Shown in pieces: positions 24,357 through 33,700 of a stretch of 64,000 nucleotides of DNA (positions are counted from its first letter, which is position 1; every line of letters begins with the position of its first letter). The stretch comes from Haliotis asinina (Eukaryota; Mollusca; Gastropoda; Lepetellida; Haliotidae): NCBI RefSeq assembly GCF_037392515.1, contig NC_090290.1:18861753-18925752 (forward strand), written 5' to 3'. The notes below the pieces were generated by a model. That model had not been told where the DNA came from and ran no database searches. It saw only the letters and a program-made list of their open reading frames with translations. A program made the translations under genes and the position numbers.

Positions 24357-25320
24357 GCTGCTCTAAGCAATATGGCGGTCTTTAAATAATCAAATCTGGA
24401 CCAGACAATCCAATGAATTACATCATTTACACAAATGGCAACCAAGTCAGCGAGCCTGACCACCCAATCCTGCTAATCGCCTCTTATGACAAGCATGGGT
24501 TGCAGAAGATCAATTCTACCCTGGATGTTCCGTGACTGAGGACAGATTGTTCTGATGATATGAGTCATTGACAAAAGGGTACGAACAAATATATTCTCAT
24601 CGAGTTTCTCCACCCATGACAATCAAAACCATTCATTCCAGCTTTGTCAACCAAAAAAGTAATCAGGCACAAGTGATAATCCTGACAATGTAAGAAATAG
24701 TAAGGTCAAACATATATAAACGTTGTGGTTCCGATTACACTTCTTTAAAATTTAGGGTACGTACCCTGGATTGTTTTTTTTCACATTTTTTAGTAGTAAA
24801 GTACAAATAAATAACTCTTTTATCAATGTGTGCGTGTTTATTCAATCAAGGTTGCGGCCATTATGTTGACTTTCTCAATCAGAATGACCGATGTCCATCA
24901 GAGCTGGTAAAAAACAATGGTATCTGAAAGCTTATTTTATTCATACATCTTCAAAAGAATAAGGCTGGCATCAGAATCAGGAGTCGGTCAGGAAATCAGA
25001 ACCACAACATTATTTTTAGGCTTAAGAAGTCAGGGAGCTGGGTATTTACCTTCACTTAAGATATTTTCATCAGTTTCATTTCTCACCATACCAACTTTAA
25101 ATAGTTCAATGTCATCTTCTTTGGTCCATGCAGATTTGACGAGATGTCCATCAGATGAATGTTCATGCTTTGTTGTTTCAAGTATATTCAACACTGCACT
25201 TAACTGTGGAACCAGAACTTTATCTGAAAAGGTGTCAAACTGTTCTGTTTGGAGTAGTTTCAATGTCAAGTAGGCCGTCACACAGACTACACCAGCTTGG
25301 CAGCAGAGTCTCCAGAACAT
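8787..25320 (-). CDS. GALNT11: GALNT11-like polypeptide N-acetylgalactosaminyltransferase, gene 1 (12 coding exons, 592 aa)
   Basis: The family transfers GalNAc from UDP-GalNAc to Ser/Thr, starting mucin-type O-glycans in the Golgi. Exons in coding order: 25050-25320, 22320-22401, 21022-21188, 19885-20009, 18207-18451, 17263-17380, 15999-16151, 15364-15495, 14218-14310, 10545-10652, 9513-9665, 8787-8918; total 1779 nt with TGA, all introns GT-AG. Residues about 4-23 form a signal anchor. The GT-A domain shows CFYNEA (136-141), VDDAST, DSH (221-223, Mn ligands), [18 protein letters not shown] (326-330) and VGH (352-354). A ricin-type lectin domain fills about 460-592. The segment around 420-430 ([12 protein letters not shown]) closely resembles vertebrate GALNT11 as I remember it. 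The cysteine usual after DSH is isoleucine (residue 224). GALNT family is certain; the GALNT11 assignment is inferred without a tree. Confidence 0.95.
9018..9195. repeat. minisatellite, unit about 35 bp
   Basis: About five units built on TAAACCAGACAATCCATGCA with ATT(G/C)A(G/A)TC spacers, in gene 1 intron 11. Confidence 0.8.
9321..9460 (-). repeat. repeat A SINE copy in gene 1 intron 11
   Basis: Reverse-oriented copy from the tail (GCAATATTCCAGCAAT) to the head (CCACTTTAACCACCAGGCTA). It sits just past the exon 11 donor. Confidence 0.85.
9513..9665 (-). CDS. GALNT11: gene 1 exon 11: lectin beta repeat
   Basis: 153 nt encoding [20 protein letters not shown], then [19 protein letters not shown]. 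It carries the R/L-L-C-L-(D/E) signature and a Q-x-W motif (QVW). The usual Asp of C-L-D is Glu here. Donor GAG/GTTTGT. Confidence 0.9.
10545..10652 (-). CDS. GALNT11: gene 1 exon 10: lectin alpha repeat
   Basis: 108 nt, phase 0/0, encoding [20 protein letters not shown] and [16 protein letters not shown]. LKHxxSxLCV matches [10 protein letters not shown] in gene 2. Confidence 0.9.
11612..13625 (+). mobile_element. TTAA-flanked non-autonomous DNA transposon, copy 1 (2014 bp)
   Basis: The ends are inverted repeats (AGGGGCACTGATGTGGAGC at left; reverse complement of the right end AGGGGCACTGATGCGGAGCG). TTAA duplications lie at 11608-11611 and 13626-13629. TTAA targets are typical of the piggyBac and Kolobok superfamilies; I cannot choose between them. 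No frame resembles a transposase, so it is probably non-autonomous. It lies in gene 1 intron 9. Confidence 0.85.
13806..14097. mobile_element. hAT-type MITE with 8-bp target duplication (292 bp)
   Basis: GTGTATTT flanks the element at 13798-13805 and 14098-14105. The terminal inverted repeats are TAGAGCTGTGACGACATAT at left and TAGAGGTGTGACAATAT at right (reverse complement). The 8-bp duplication and TAGAGGTGTGAC-like ends fit the hAT superfamily. The interior is AT-rich with CGATA motifs and no coding capacity. It lies in gene 1 intron 9. Confidence 0.88.
14218..14310 (-). CDS. GALNT11: gene 1 exon 9: linker
   Basis: 93 nt, phase 0/0, between a CCAG acceptor and CAG/GTGAGT donor. It encodes [20 protein letters not shown] and [11 protein letters not shown], the variable linker between catalytic and lectin domains. 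It is placed by splice sites, frame and position; sequence conservation is low. Confidence 0.8.
15140..15390. repeat. 38-bp tandem array over the gene 1 exon 8 donor
   Basis: About six units, period 38 (one of 40), with plus-strand starts near 15169, 15207, 15245, 15285, 15323 and 15361. Each unit copies the end of exon 8 and its donor (coding strand CCAGAACAG/GTGGGT). The 15245 and 15285 units read CAG/TTGG and lose the GT; the 15207 and 15323 units keep it. Confidence 0.9.
15364..15495 (-). CDS. GALNT11: gene 1 exon 8: end of the catalytic domain
   Basis: 132 nt encoding [20 protein letters not shown] and [19 protein letters not shown] then VYPEQ. The donor (GAACAG/GTGGGT) lies in the first unit of a 38-bp tandem array (15140-15390) that copies this exon end several times. 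Confidence 0.93.
15546..15812 (-). repeat. repeat B copy in gene 1 intron 7
   Basis: Reverse copy. The tail has expanded into a (GAGT)n microsatellite at 15547-15612. Confidence 0.85.
15999..16151 (-). CDS. GALNT11: gene 1 exon 7: third metal ligand
   Basis: 153 nt encoding [29 protein letters not shown] and [14 protein letters not shown]. The His of VGH is the third Mn ligand in characterised GalNAc-transferases. Donor AAG/GTTAAA is weaker than the others. Confidence 0.92.
17263..17380 (-). CDS. GALNT11: gene 1 exon 6: Gal/GalNAc-T motif
   Basis: 118 nt encoding [20 protein letters not shown] and [18 protein letters not shown]. By hand, about 31 of 40 residues match the gene 2 exon. WGGEN holds the conserved acidic residue of the motif. 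Confidence 0.95.
17439..17595 (+). repeat. repeat A SINE copy in gene 1 intron 5
   Basis: Head, B box GGGTTCGATTCCC and tail are all present, antisense to gene 1. Confidence 0.85.
17620..17758 (+). repeat. repeat A SINE copy, diverged
   Basis: Directly follows the previous copy. Shares the core and the GATATTGCTGGAATATTGCT tail. Confidence 0.7.
17991..18158 (+). repeat. repeat A SINE copy in gene 1 intron 5
   Basis: Full-length copy ending about 50 bp from exon 5. Confidence 0.85.
18207..18451 (-). CDS. GALNT11: gene 1 exon 5: D-x-H metal site
   Basis: 245 nt, same length as gene 2. [11 protein letters not shown] carries the D-x-H motif; [17 protein letters not shown] is the conserved acceptor/UDP-side loop. 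Ile replaces the usual Cys after DSH. Donor GA/GTAAGT. Confidence 0.95.
18985..19205 (-). repeat. repeat B copy in gene 1 intron 4
   Basis: Reverse copy with a diverged tail. Confidence 0.75.
19452..19612 (+). repeat. repeat A SINE copy in gene 1 intron 4
   Basis: Full-length copy; a further 5' fragment follows at 19667-19730. Confidence 0.8.
19885..20009 (-). CDS. GALNT11: gene 1 exon 4
   Basis: 125 nt (one codon shorter than gene 2). It encodes [20 protein letters not shown] and [16 protein letters not shown], matching the family G-L-I-R-x-R-x-x-G-A-x-x-A-x-G pattern. Acceptor TTGCAG, donor CAG/GTTGG. Confidence 0.93.
20219..20745. mobile_element. long-TIR DNA element (527 bp)
   Basis: The first and last roughly 100 bp are inverted copies, beginning AGTAAACTTAGTCTCAGTAC and including CTAACAAAAC and CAGGTAACCTTTGAG. 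There is no coding capacity and I could not define a target duplication. It lies in gene 1 intron 3. Confidence 0.8.
20819..20978 (+). repeat. repeat A SINE copy in gene 1 intron 3
   Basis: Head to CACTCACTCAC tail, ending about 40 bp from exon 3. Confidence 0.85.
21022..21188 (-). CDS. GALNT11: gene 1 exon 3: nucleotide-binding start of the GT-A domain
   Basis: 167 nt. It encodes [20 protein letters not shown] and [11 protein letters not shown], the first beta strands of the GT-A fold with the UDP-binding acidic pair. It is exactly as long as the gene 2 exon. Confidence 0.95.
21480..21760. repeat. dispersed repeat C, copy 1
   Basis: Shares ordered blocks with 37165-37545: AATCTGATTATC, ACCCAAGCTGCC, GGGTACCCATTTTCTGC, CAAACTCA, GTGGGGCAGGACCG and AGTCCTAGAAACTC. 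No coding capacity; class unknown. Confidence 0.75.
22320..22401 (-). CDS. GALNT11: gene 1 exon 2
   Basis: 82 nt, phase 1 in and phase 2 out, encoding [19 protein letters not shown] followed by PIKDSRNT. This is the G-x-x-x-H-x-F-N...SDRL...R..DTR block that opens the GALNT catalytic region. It has the same length and phases as exon 2 of gene 2. It is too short for an ORF scan and was found by splice sites plus motif. Confidence 0.92.
22515..22557. repeat. (GAT)n microsatellite
   Basis: About 13 GAT units beside the Crypton-like insertion. A second (GAT)n tract lies at 24316-24355 on its other side. Confidence 0.9.
22597..24206 (+). mobile_element. Crypton-like element (tyrosine recombinase / DUF3504), decayed, inside a repeat B copy
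   Basis: The reverse-oriented repeat B is split: its tail part lies at 22556-22596, and the part starting GTCAGCGGTCTGTAAATAA resumes at 24205. ATGT occurs at both junctions. Just inside the left end GTTAGAATCTATG (22601-22613) and CATAGATTCTAAC (22653-22665) form a perfect 13-bp hairpin stem. The interior codes on the plus strand for a recombinase-like protein. It lies in gene 1 intron 1, antisense to the gene. Confidence 0.7.
22705..24107 (+). pseudogene. DUF3504/Crypton-type tyrosine recombinase remnant
   Basis: The frame begins at an ATG ([20 protein letters not shown]) and contains [19 protein letters not shown]. Later frames give [32 protein letters not shown] and [19 protein letters not shown], the last resembling the H-x-x-R region of Crypton-derived DUF3504 proteins (QRICH1/ZMYM relatives). 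A 26-bp direct duplication (about 23088-23141) shifts the frame and at least two more disruptions follow. Near the C-terminus NAVREQ stands where the catalytic Tyr would be expected. It looks dead. Confidence 0.65.
25050..25320 (-). CDS. GALNT11: gene 1 exon 1: membrane anchor and stem
   Basis: It starts at ATG ([10 protein letters not shown]...) with a short hydrophobic signal anchor, then a polar stem ending [19 protein letters not shown]. The donor is GAAG/GTAAAT, phase 1. An acceptor with a pyrimidine tract (CTATGCAG, exon edge 25387) sits 67 nt upstream of the ATG, so the exon probably begins in 5'UTR. Confidence 0.9.
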
Positions 25321-25487
25321 CTTCTCTCAAATAATCATCTTACTGGAATTGTCCACAGAATAGTATTCTCAGTCTGTTCCAGTTTATCTGCATAGAAAAC
25401 AGAAATAATAGTACATAGATCTGTAAACACAATTGCATGACAAGGCTCAAGGTGGGCCGGGGGGTGGGTGGGCGGATGAGCAGGCAT

Positions 25488-25640
25488 GAGTGAGTGCTTA
25501 ACTTCAGCCACCTTTAGCAATATTCCAGCAATATAATGACAAGGACACCAGAAACCGGTACACCCATGTAGAGAATCAAACCAGGATTTTACACGATTTG
25601 CAAATGCTGTAACCAATTGACTACTCTGAAGTTCAGTTGC
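25488..25640 (-). repeat. repeat A SINE copy upstream of gene 1
   Basis: Reverse copy, diverged, between the coding start and the candidate 5' non-coding exon. Confidence 0.75.
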
Positions 25641-25700
25641 TGCTAACTTCATGGAAATACCTGTTGATAACCACAGCACCATTCCCCACTTGGAAAATAC

Positions 25701-25990
25701 CTGACATGCCAGCTTTTATGCGGGAAACATGGACAGTGGAAGTGGAAAGCTCGACATTATGGCAAGGACTGAAGTGGATATGTTAGAACATATGAGCCAA
25801 TGCGTAGACTCGACATTATGCCCACTAGATCTAGACGTGGTTTGAAGTATGGCGGAATACTGTCGCTTTGGTGCTGCAGATGAATTTCTCTGCTTATTCA
25901 GTGGGATAAGGGTCAGGAACCTCTTCTTCAAACCATTTGCATTTTATTTCAAGAACATCTAAGGTCCTACAGAGCAAGAAATTGCCAATG
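25701..25990 (-). other. possible upstream 5' non-coding exon of gene 1
   Basis: A candidate donor CAG/GTATTT (exon edge 25701) would pair with the acceptor at 25387 just upstream of the coding start. The stretch above it is freer of recognisable repeats than its neighbours. The left limit is arbitrary; transcript data would be needed. Confidence 0.3.
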
Positions 25991-26152
25991 TCCGACATGT
26001 TTGTTTACAAATGAGTCAATGGGTTCATTGTTTTCATACGCAATGAATCAGTTACTTTAATTAGTGGCCCTTAAACTGTGATTTATGGTTTTGATGAGCT
26101 CTCAGCCAGTCAGAATCGAGTACCACACAATGTTTTTATTGATAGTCCTTAA

Positions 26153-27821
26153 AGGGGCACTGATGCGGCGCGAATAATGTATCTCGCCAACAGTCTAATT
26201 ACGAAACCAAACTGCAAATTGGTCAGCGTCTGCTCTCTCGACCGTGACGGACAAAGGGAGTGGGCTCCTGTCCATATTAGCAGAATTTCTTCGCCTAAAC
26301 ATTCAAGAGGCTGGATTTGTAAACTAAAAACAATGACTTTGCCTTTAGCAGAGAAATCTGAAAATGTTCTTCCGTAAAAAAACCCAAAACTTATTACACC
26401 TATTTACCCAAGTACACAGCAAATGCCTGTATGTATTCCTTATGTAACGAAGTTCCGTTGGTATCCTCAAAACAATTTCGGCCCATAAGTGTTTTCAGTC
26501 TGTATGCGACACAGAGATTGCATCTTCCTTGCTGTAACTCGTGTTTGGTGGTGTAAACCTACATGTGTTATATGTCATAATTCTCTGGATGGTCAGTTAA
26601 TGAATTTATAACAGGTATAATTAGTAGTAACACCACTCAGATTACTCAACAAAGGTTCCCATTTGGCATTTCTCCTGTCAGGAGTAAATACTCAAAATTA
26701 TAAATTAAGGTCTGTAATGGCAAATGTATTGTATGTTATGTGATATGTGCATGTAAGTGATGCAAGAGGGTTTATCAGCTGAGTTACGAAAACAAGCATT
26801 GATCAAAGGATTAACCAATAACACACTGATTAATTACTTTCATCTTCTACGGCGGATTTGTTAAAAGGTAATGTGTGTAGATGTAGTAATCTATACTGAC
26901 TACACCCAGTCGTAAAGTGCGAGTGTAAAAACAACATCCTCCCTTCAAAGAATTAACCACCCGTGCGTTGACTGATTGATTGCTCATTATTGGTTAACTA
27001 AATTGCTTAGAATGGTGGACATCATACAATTAGTTGCCAGGTGTGCTATCTTGGGTGACCAATGAGAGGTTTATCAGGTTTTCACCAATGTGAAAGACAT
27101 GAAACGATGTGTTACTTTTTCGCAAATTAGACTGTTGTAAGACACACGACACAGAGCAGGATTATTTACCAGCTGCAGATGAATGGAATATCGTTCTTTT
27201 ATGTGGATATTGATTGATACATTCCTGAACAAGGTAGTAGCCTGACATTGTTGCTATAAAATTAGTCTGTTTTACATTCATTATTTGCATTTTGTTTTAA
27301 TTTTGTTGTTGTAGCATTCAGCAGAATCTATATGACAGAAAAAACACACTAGATCACGTATGTGTGTGAAATAGGATCCACAGTGGCAATCTATACAAGG
27401 TATAAATGTTGCTGTCATGTTAGAAATTTACTCAAGTATAAGCAGACCGTGTGTTCTTTTATTAAATTTCAAAATCATACAAGTATGACAATAAACTAAT
27501 TAGGGTTATGAGACAAAATACAGAGACATCCATTGGCTTCGTTACTTTTCCGTCCTGGTAGTTTTTTACCATTTCTACCACTGGCAGATGATTAACCTTC
27601 AAAGTGTTTCATTTGTTTTCATAATACATTTGTAATGAAGTAAAAACGGCTTCACCTTAGTTGATCTGTCTATAATTAAACTCTCAATTGCGCATACGGA
27701 CTGCGCAGCAGAGGTCATGAACCAGTCACGAATTCTGGGATATCATGCGGGTAGTCACGGGAGAAAAACAATAACAAAAGTTTACACCAGTCCATGGAAA
27801 TTGCTCGGCATCAGTGCCCCT
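26153..27821 (-). mobile_element. TTAA-flanked non-autonomous DNA transposon, copy 2 (1669 bp)
   Basis: Same family as 11612-13625, in inverted orientation, with its own TTAA duplications at 26149-26152 and 27822-27825. It lacks roughly 340 bp present in copy 1 (about 13100-13460). Many substitutions separate the copies, so both are old. Confidence 0.85.
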
Positions 27822-30078
27822 TTAAAACTTGACACAGGTGACTTCTGTGGAGGGAACTTCATCTCACATACTAGAAAAGGAGGATGTTTTACTTAGAGTA
27901 TATTTATAGATTTGAAGCTGTTACACTTATGCTCACAATGGCAGAGAATGAGCATATACTGGATGGAAGAAAGCAAGGTGCTGACATGCGTTTGGATGGC
28001 TATAGTTATCTCAGATGGAAAGTGAACAAGAAAGACACAATTCCATGGCACTGAAATAGAACACATGACCATGTCCTGATAAAACTTTCACTATTCTTGT
28101 GGTGTTGTTTCTAATTATCAGCTGCGGTTCTTAAAAATGTTAAAGCTAAGACATCTGCTAAACTACACAAAAGTTAATTAAAGTGTCATCAAAATGGGCC
28201 AAACTGCTTAAATAAAACCCCTACATGAATAAGTTTTTGCTGAAATATATTAATGATCGAAAGGCAAACCGTTCATGACCCACGTGATGTCGACAGTAAC
28301 ATTACTAGACTGTTGTGTTTTTAATAGCAGGTGCCGGTTTCCCATGCTGACGTGACGCGGGCCTTTGTATTTTTAGCTTTACACTCTTGAAACACGTCAC
28401 AAGTACACGTATGGTATCATTCGAATCGGCTGACTGATTCCTCAATGAACACAACACAGCGACCTAAGTCTGGAGTCAGTCAACCCGAACATGTTTCTCT
28501 TACGGGTAAACGGCATCCCATGTGCGTTTGTTGACGGAAGTAATAACAGGATATTACACGTCTAGTCGCTGTAAACACCAGGAAAAACTTCTTCTATCAA
28601 ATACTAATTCTGTACAAATAGCATCAAATACAAAAGTGCCAGTAAGGATCATAGATGAAAATAAAATGAAAAGCAGACATCTTGTGTTACATATTCCCAA
28701 ATGTGATATTCTATTATGATATAAGGGGCAAATTAGGCAAGTTGACTTCTCCGTTTGGTTACTCGATTGACCCACCATCAGTTAATGTTTCCAAAATAAA
28801 TTAAAGAAACAAGTCTCGCTTGTTCCACAGAATCAGTATATATTTTTTTTTTGCGATGTTCTATCTATTTAATTGAATTCAAATCTATTAATTAATTCCG
28901 TATTCATCGCGTACAGATTGGACAATTTTATCTTACGAACACACGTTCCAAACTGAGTTCCGTCTGTGTGCGTTGCGGCTCTAGCTGCAGAGACCAGTCT
29001 ACTTGAGGTTTGGCGTTGTGCTTTGGGTGTGGGAATGATCAAACTCAGAACTCTAATGCACTGAAGTATGTTTCAACAAGTGTTTGTTGGTGCAGAGATG
29101 TTTGAGCCTGACATTTTTGGGAAATCAGTGATTATATCGTGTTCAGTGTAACTGTCAGTAATTGCCACGCCACATGTTTGCAGTTTCAAGACAAGTGTTT
29201 GTCCTACACAAAAAGGGTTTTCATCAATGACATCATACCACAGACTTATGGGTTAGATTCTCTGATGTGTAGTTGACAATAAGCCCTGTATTGATGCCTC
29301 ATATCACTCTTTTTGTTACTTACTGGTATGGTAGTTACACACATATGTAATAAAGTAGAGAACCACATGCCTCTGAGCACAATGGAAATCAAGGCAAAAG
29401 CTTATGCAGAGACCATATATGGGTATATGGTCTCTGACTTATGCTAAAGGAAAAAAAAGAAGGAAAAAGGATGTTTAATTCAGAAATTCAGTTTGGAGTG
29501 ATATCCTCTTATAGTTTGCTGCTGCTAAATAGCTGGAGTACATTGTATTGCAGAGTGCGGGATAGAACTAAACTCACTTGCTGTCGATATCTTAGAAGAT
29601 GAATACCTTTTCATGGAACTTTTTTCGTAATTTTTGAAAGTATCAGTTAATTAACCACTTAATACTGAGAGTCAAACTGAAATATTTTGCCCTGCAATGT
29701 GAATGACACACCTTAAAATTTATGTACAAAGTGAGTAAACATGCCATCCACAGTTTAATGCAATTGGTCATTGTAATAAGGGCTTGGTAGCAATAAGTGA
29801 ATTGATTGTGTTTGATGCAATCCTTTATGTTTCATTTACGATGTTGTTACTAAAAGGAATGTGTAGTAAAGCCTGCTGCTAATTGGCTGACTCATGTTGT
29901 TGTACATCCCAAGTTGGTAGATCATTGCTCACGTTGTTGACCTCTGGATTCTCTGGTCCTGATTTTGATCATTTACAGACCACCGCCATGATGATGGAAT
30001 ATTGCTGGTGTGGGGTTTAAAAACAAACAAACATTTTGTTGATGATCAGGCAACAGGTCCTCGTGTTGAAGTGACAGG

Positions 30079-30195
30079 GATGGTGGATAGCCTAGTGGTT
30101 AAAATGTTTGCTTGTCATCTTGAAGATCCAGGTTTGATTCCCTACATCAGTACTTCATGTGAAGTCCATTTCTGGTGTCCCCTGCTGGAATATTG
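30079..30195 (+). repeat. repeat A SINE copy upstream of gene 2
   Basis: Head GATAGCCTAGTGGTTAAAATG and a shortened tail. A reverse fragment at 30330-30412 lies about 55 bp upstream of the coding start. Confidence 0.8.
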
Positions 30196-30467
30196 AAAAA
30201 AGTGCTGACAGTTACTTTTCATGTTTGGGTTCACATGAGGTGGAGTGCAAATCATTAGGAAAGTTTATCTAATTATGAAATGTGTTCATATGAAAGAGAA
30301 CTATTGCAGTTTGACTTTGGAGCAACACTGCTACCCATGTGGGCAACTGAACCTGTGTCCTCAGCAAAACGACCAGACGCTTTAACCAATAAGCTACTCC
30401 ACTACCCCTGAACACAGCACACATATGTTCCAGATTATGACAGAGTCCTGACAGATGTCACGTGGTG

Positions 30468-30738
30468 ATGCCCCGTCTTCGCCAGATCAAGCTGCCTGTC
30501 GCCATCATCATCGGTTTCTGCATCATTTACTTCCTGTTGCACCGTCATGCCAGCAACATCAGTCGTCGCCCGAGACCTTTTCGACCACGAGCCCACAAGG
30601 GAGTTCCTCCAATGCCCCTTCCAGCTGATGATGCTGACGATGCTTATGATAGTGGGAAATCATCCCAGTACAGTTTAGAGTATCTGCATAATTTAGGGAG
30701 GATAGAGACACCTGATGACCAGCGCAAACATGATCAAG
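30468..30738 (+). CDS. GALNT11: gene 2 exon 1: membrane anchor and stem
   Basis: 271 coding nt, the same as gene 1 exon 1. The short basic N-terminus MPRLRQIK is followed by the anchor [16 protein letters not shown], a basic/Pro-rich stem and [19 protein letters not shown]. Donor CAAG/GTAAGA, phase 1. TTCCAG at 30427-30432 is a candidate acceptor if an untranslated exon precedes. Confidence 0.93.
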
Positions 30739-33700
30739 GTAAGAAAATGTGATATATATAGAGGATTAAAACACCTAACGACATGATTGAGGTAAGAAAA
30801 AAATATGGGGGTCGGGTGGGGATTAAAACACCTGATGACCAGTGCAAATGTTTTCGAATTAAGAAAAGAAAAAAGAGATGTTTATGAAATTAGATTGATC
30901 TTGGTGTTAAATGAATTCCCCTGACCATGTGTAGAAACGTATCATATTGGAATATATAGGATCTGAACTTTGGAGATTCTCTGTCGATTATTGGTAGCTT
31001 AGCAGCATAGATAGCAAGGTAACCAAATACTGGAATCCCTGGGTGTATCGCTTTAAATTTTGGTCAATGGTTATATCATATCCTATCAATGTTGGGATAA
31101 TGGGGCTAGCAAAGTGCTAGAAAGGTCCGTTCATCATGCTAAAGCCTCGGGTTTGATTTCCAACGTGGGTACAGTGTGTGGAACCCATTTATAGTGTCCT
31201 CGCTTTGATATTGTTGGAATATTGCAAAACTAATTACACTCACTAATAGCGTTGTTGTGTAATGCTGTCAACAATGTTCAGGCTACCACCGCCATGCGTT
31301 CAACATCCTCATCAGCGACAGACTGGATTATGTTCGTCCTATTCCCGACACCAGGAAACCTCAGTATGTATACTACAGTGTCGTGTCTGTGTAGTTCTGT
31401 TGACAATCTCTTTCTCCCTGTCTCACTCTCTCCCTTTCTCTCTCTCTTTCTCCCTGTCTCCCTCTCTCTTTCTATCTGTGTCTCTCTTTCTCCATGTGTC
31501 TCTCTTTCTTGCTGTTTCTCTCTCTCTTTCTCCGTCTCTCTCTCTTTCTCCTGGTGTATCTCTCTCTCTGTTTCTTCCTGTCTCTCTCTCTTTCTCCTGG
31601 TGTATCTCTCTCTCTGTTTCTTCCTGTCTCTCTCTCTTGCTCACTCACTCAGGGCTTCCACCTGTTGTCTGCAGCAAGCCATGCAAGTAATTGGATCAGG
31701 TGTTCAGAGAAGCTGACTTTGTGATGACCTGTGAACATCTGAGTTACAGTTGGTGTTCAGTAGCCCATGCTTGTCATAAGAGGCGACTAACAGTAAGACT
31801 AGCTGACTTGTAGGTGACTTGTGAAGAACAGTGTTACAGTGGGTCTACAGTAATCCATGTTTCTTGTAAGAGGTAACTAACTAGCTTGCTGGCTTGGTCG
31901 ACACATGTCTTCATATTGCAGTTGTATAGACCAGTGCTCATTCGGTTGATCATTTGATTGTCTGGTCCAGACTCCATTGATTACTGATGGTCACTAAGTC
32001 ACTCAGGTTATTTCCTGTTCCTGACTTACAGGCAGAGAATGGTTGTTGTGTTTCAGATGCAGGGACAACGTTTTCTCCGACAACCTGCCGACAGCTAGCA
32101 TCATCATCTGCTATATCAACGAAGCGAGATCGGCCTTGCTGCGTACAATCCACACTGTGATAGCCCGGACACCAGAGCACCTTCTCAAGGAGATCATACT
32201 GATCGATGATCACAGTGACCTTGGTAGGCATCCTGTCAACTCAAGGCTAAGGACAAGGGAGATAAGTCTATGGATACATATGAAATGTTTCTATTTACAG
32301 CTAGTTGCTGAAATGAATATTTTTCTTCAGAATAACACACTTCATAACAGAAAAAAATATAATGAACAGAAGGCCTAGGAATTTCTTTATTTTCTGAAAC
32401 TGAAGCTGTGGAAATCAAGACTTGCCACATTATCGAGATTCATTGTATAAAGAGTATTTACATCCATAGAATTTTCTCCCTTGTTTATCTGAATGACGCT
32501 TAAAGATTTTATACTGAAAGCTTGCCCCTTTAGAAATCTGTATTTGGATTAGTTTTATCCAGCTCATGCTCATTTCGGATGATGACTGTGTTACGGTTAA
32601 TAACTGCCTTGATGAAAGGTATAAGAAATCCCATCAGAACCAGCAAAATGTAACACTGACAAGTCTAAAATATTCAATAATATGTACTGACCAAAGAGCA
32701 AGGTACAAGGATTCACAATAGAGGTTTCTAGACCATGGCAACTGAGACAAACCTAAAGTAATGGGTCACAAATATAATATGAACTCATCAAAGCCTTGGT
32801 TTTCAGTGGGAAACAGTTCTACCAAATCTTTCACAGCGAGCCGTCTTGAATGTAGGTCAAACTTGACAAAGAGGAAAACAGATGTAAATAGGCCAAATGA
32901 TGACACAGCTCCTGTGTTATTCCGCGTGTGTGGTTTCAACACAACAACCATCCTTATATGTATATACAGTCACTGATTCTGATTCCAGCGAAGTATCAAA
33001 GCTTCACGATCGGCCTCGTTTGCTAACAGTCAAAACACACCAAAGGGAGGCAGCTCTAAAGTGCTACCGTAAAAGCGTGCCACCGAAACACTATTACCGA
33101 TGGTGCAAAATGTGACCCACAGTAACTATCACTTAATCAATAACAATACAAATGACAGCAAAGACACTCTCGTAACAATACGTTTGGTGAAGTCCTGCAA
33201 CCAGAGTGTTTTGATGCAGATGTTGCCGAAGGATCCATCAAGGAGCTTGTTAACTTCTGTGGAGAGAAACAACAGACGAAAATAATCCATGAAGTGAGTG
33301 ACGAGCCTGATGTTAATTATGTGTAAGTCCTCACTGACTAGTTAAAGAGCGGCCTGTGTTTGAAGGAATGGGTGCTTGGCACTTACAAGAAACTGACATG
33401 GTGTTAGCTGTGCTAGAGGGTTATCACTCAACACTCGGCTTAATAGCTAACATTAGTATACAGTGTCAGATTGCCTTATGTCTCTGACCAGTGTTAAATG
33501 TGAGACTTCATTTAATGTTCAGAACAGAATTAAAGATAACACAGGTCATCCCTCAAAACCTCCACGCTGTGTACACGATGAAGATTAACCTGCTGGATCC
33601 AGTGTTGGAGTGTGTGAAGTTGTTGTCATTAAAGCTGTAAAACTGTGGAAGCAGCGCAAGAGAAGGAGGCTCTCCATGCTAACTACAGGATATAGAGCCA

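Larger units (their letters stand above)
25991..30467. promoter_or_regulatory. intergenic space between the divergent GALNT genes
   Basis: It must hold the 5' regulatory regions of both genes, but I see no convincing core promoter. It contains the TTAA element (26153-27821), a hairpin at 29399-29445 (stem TGCAGAGACCATATA), repeat A copies at 30079-30195 and 30330-30412, and a repeat B fragment at 29925-30030. Bases 27900-29390 show no recognisable element. Confidence 0.5.

Noticed and set aside
24917-25273. 118-codon plus-strand frame
   Set aside because: Antisense shadow of gene 1 exon 1.
31252-31716. Leu/Ser-rich frames and their Arg/Glu-rich antisense
   Set aside because: They come from a CT-rich microsatellite; the real coding part here is only exon 2 at 31282-31363.
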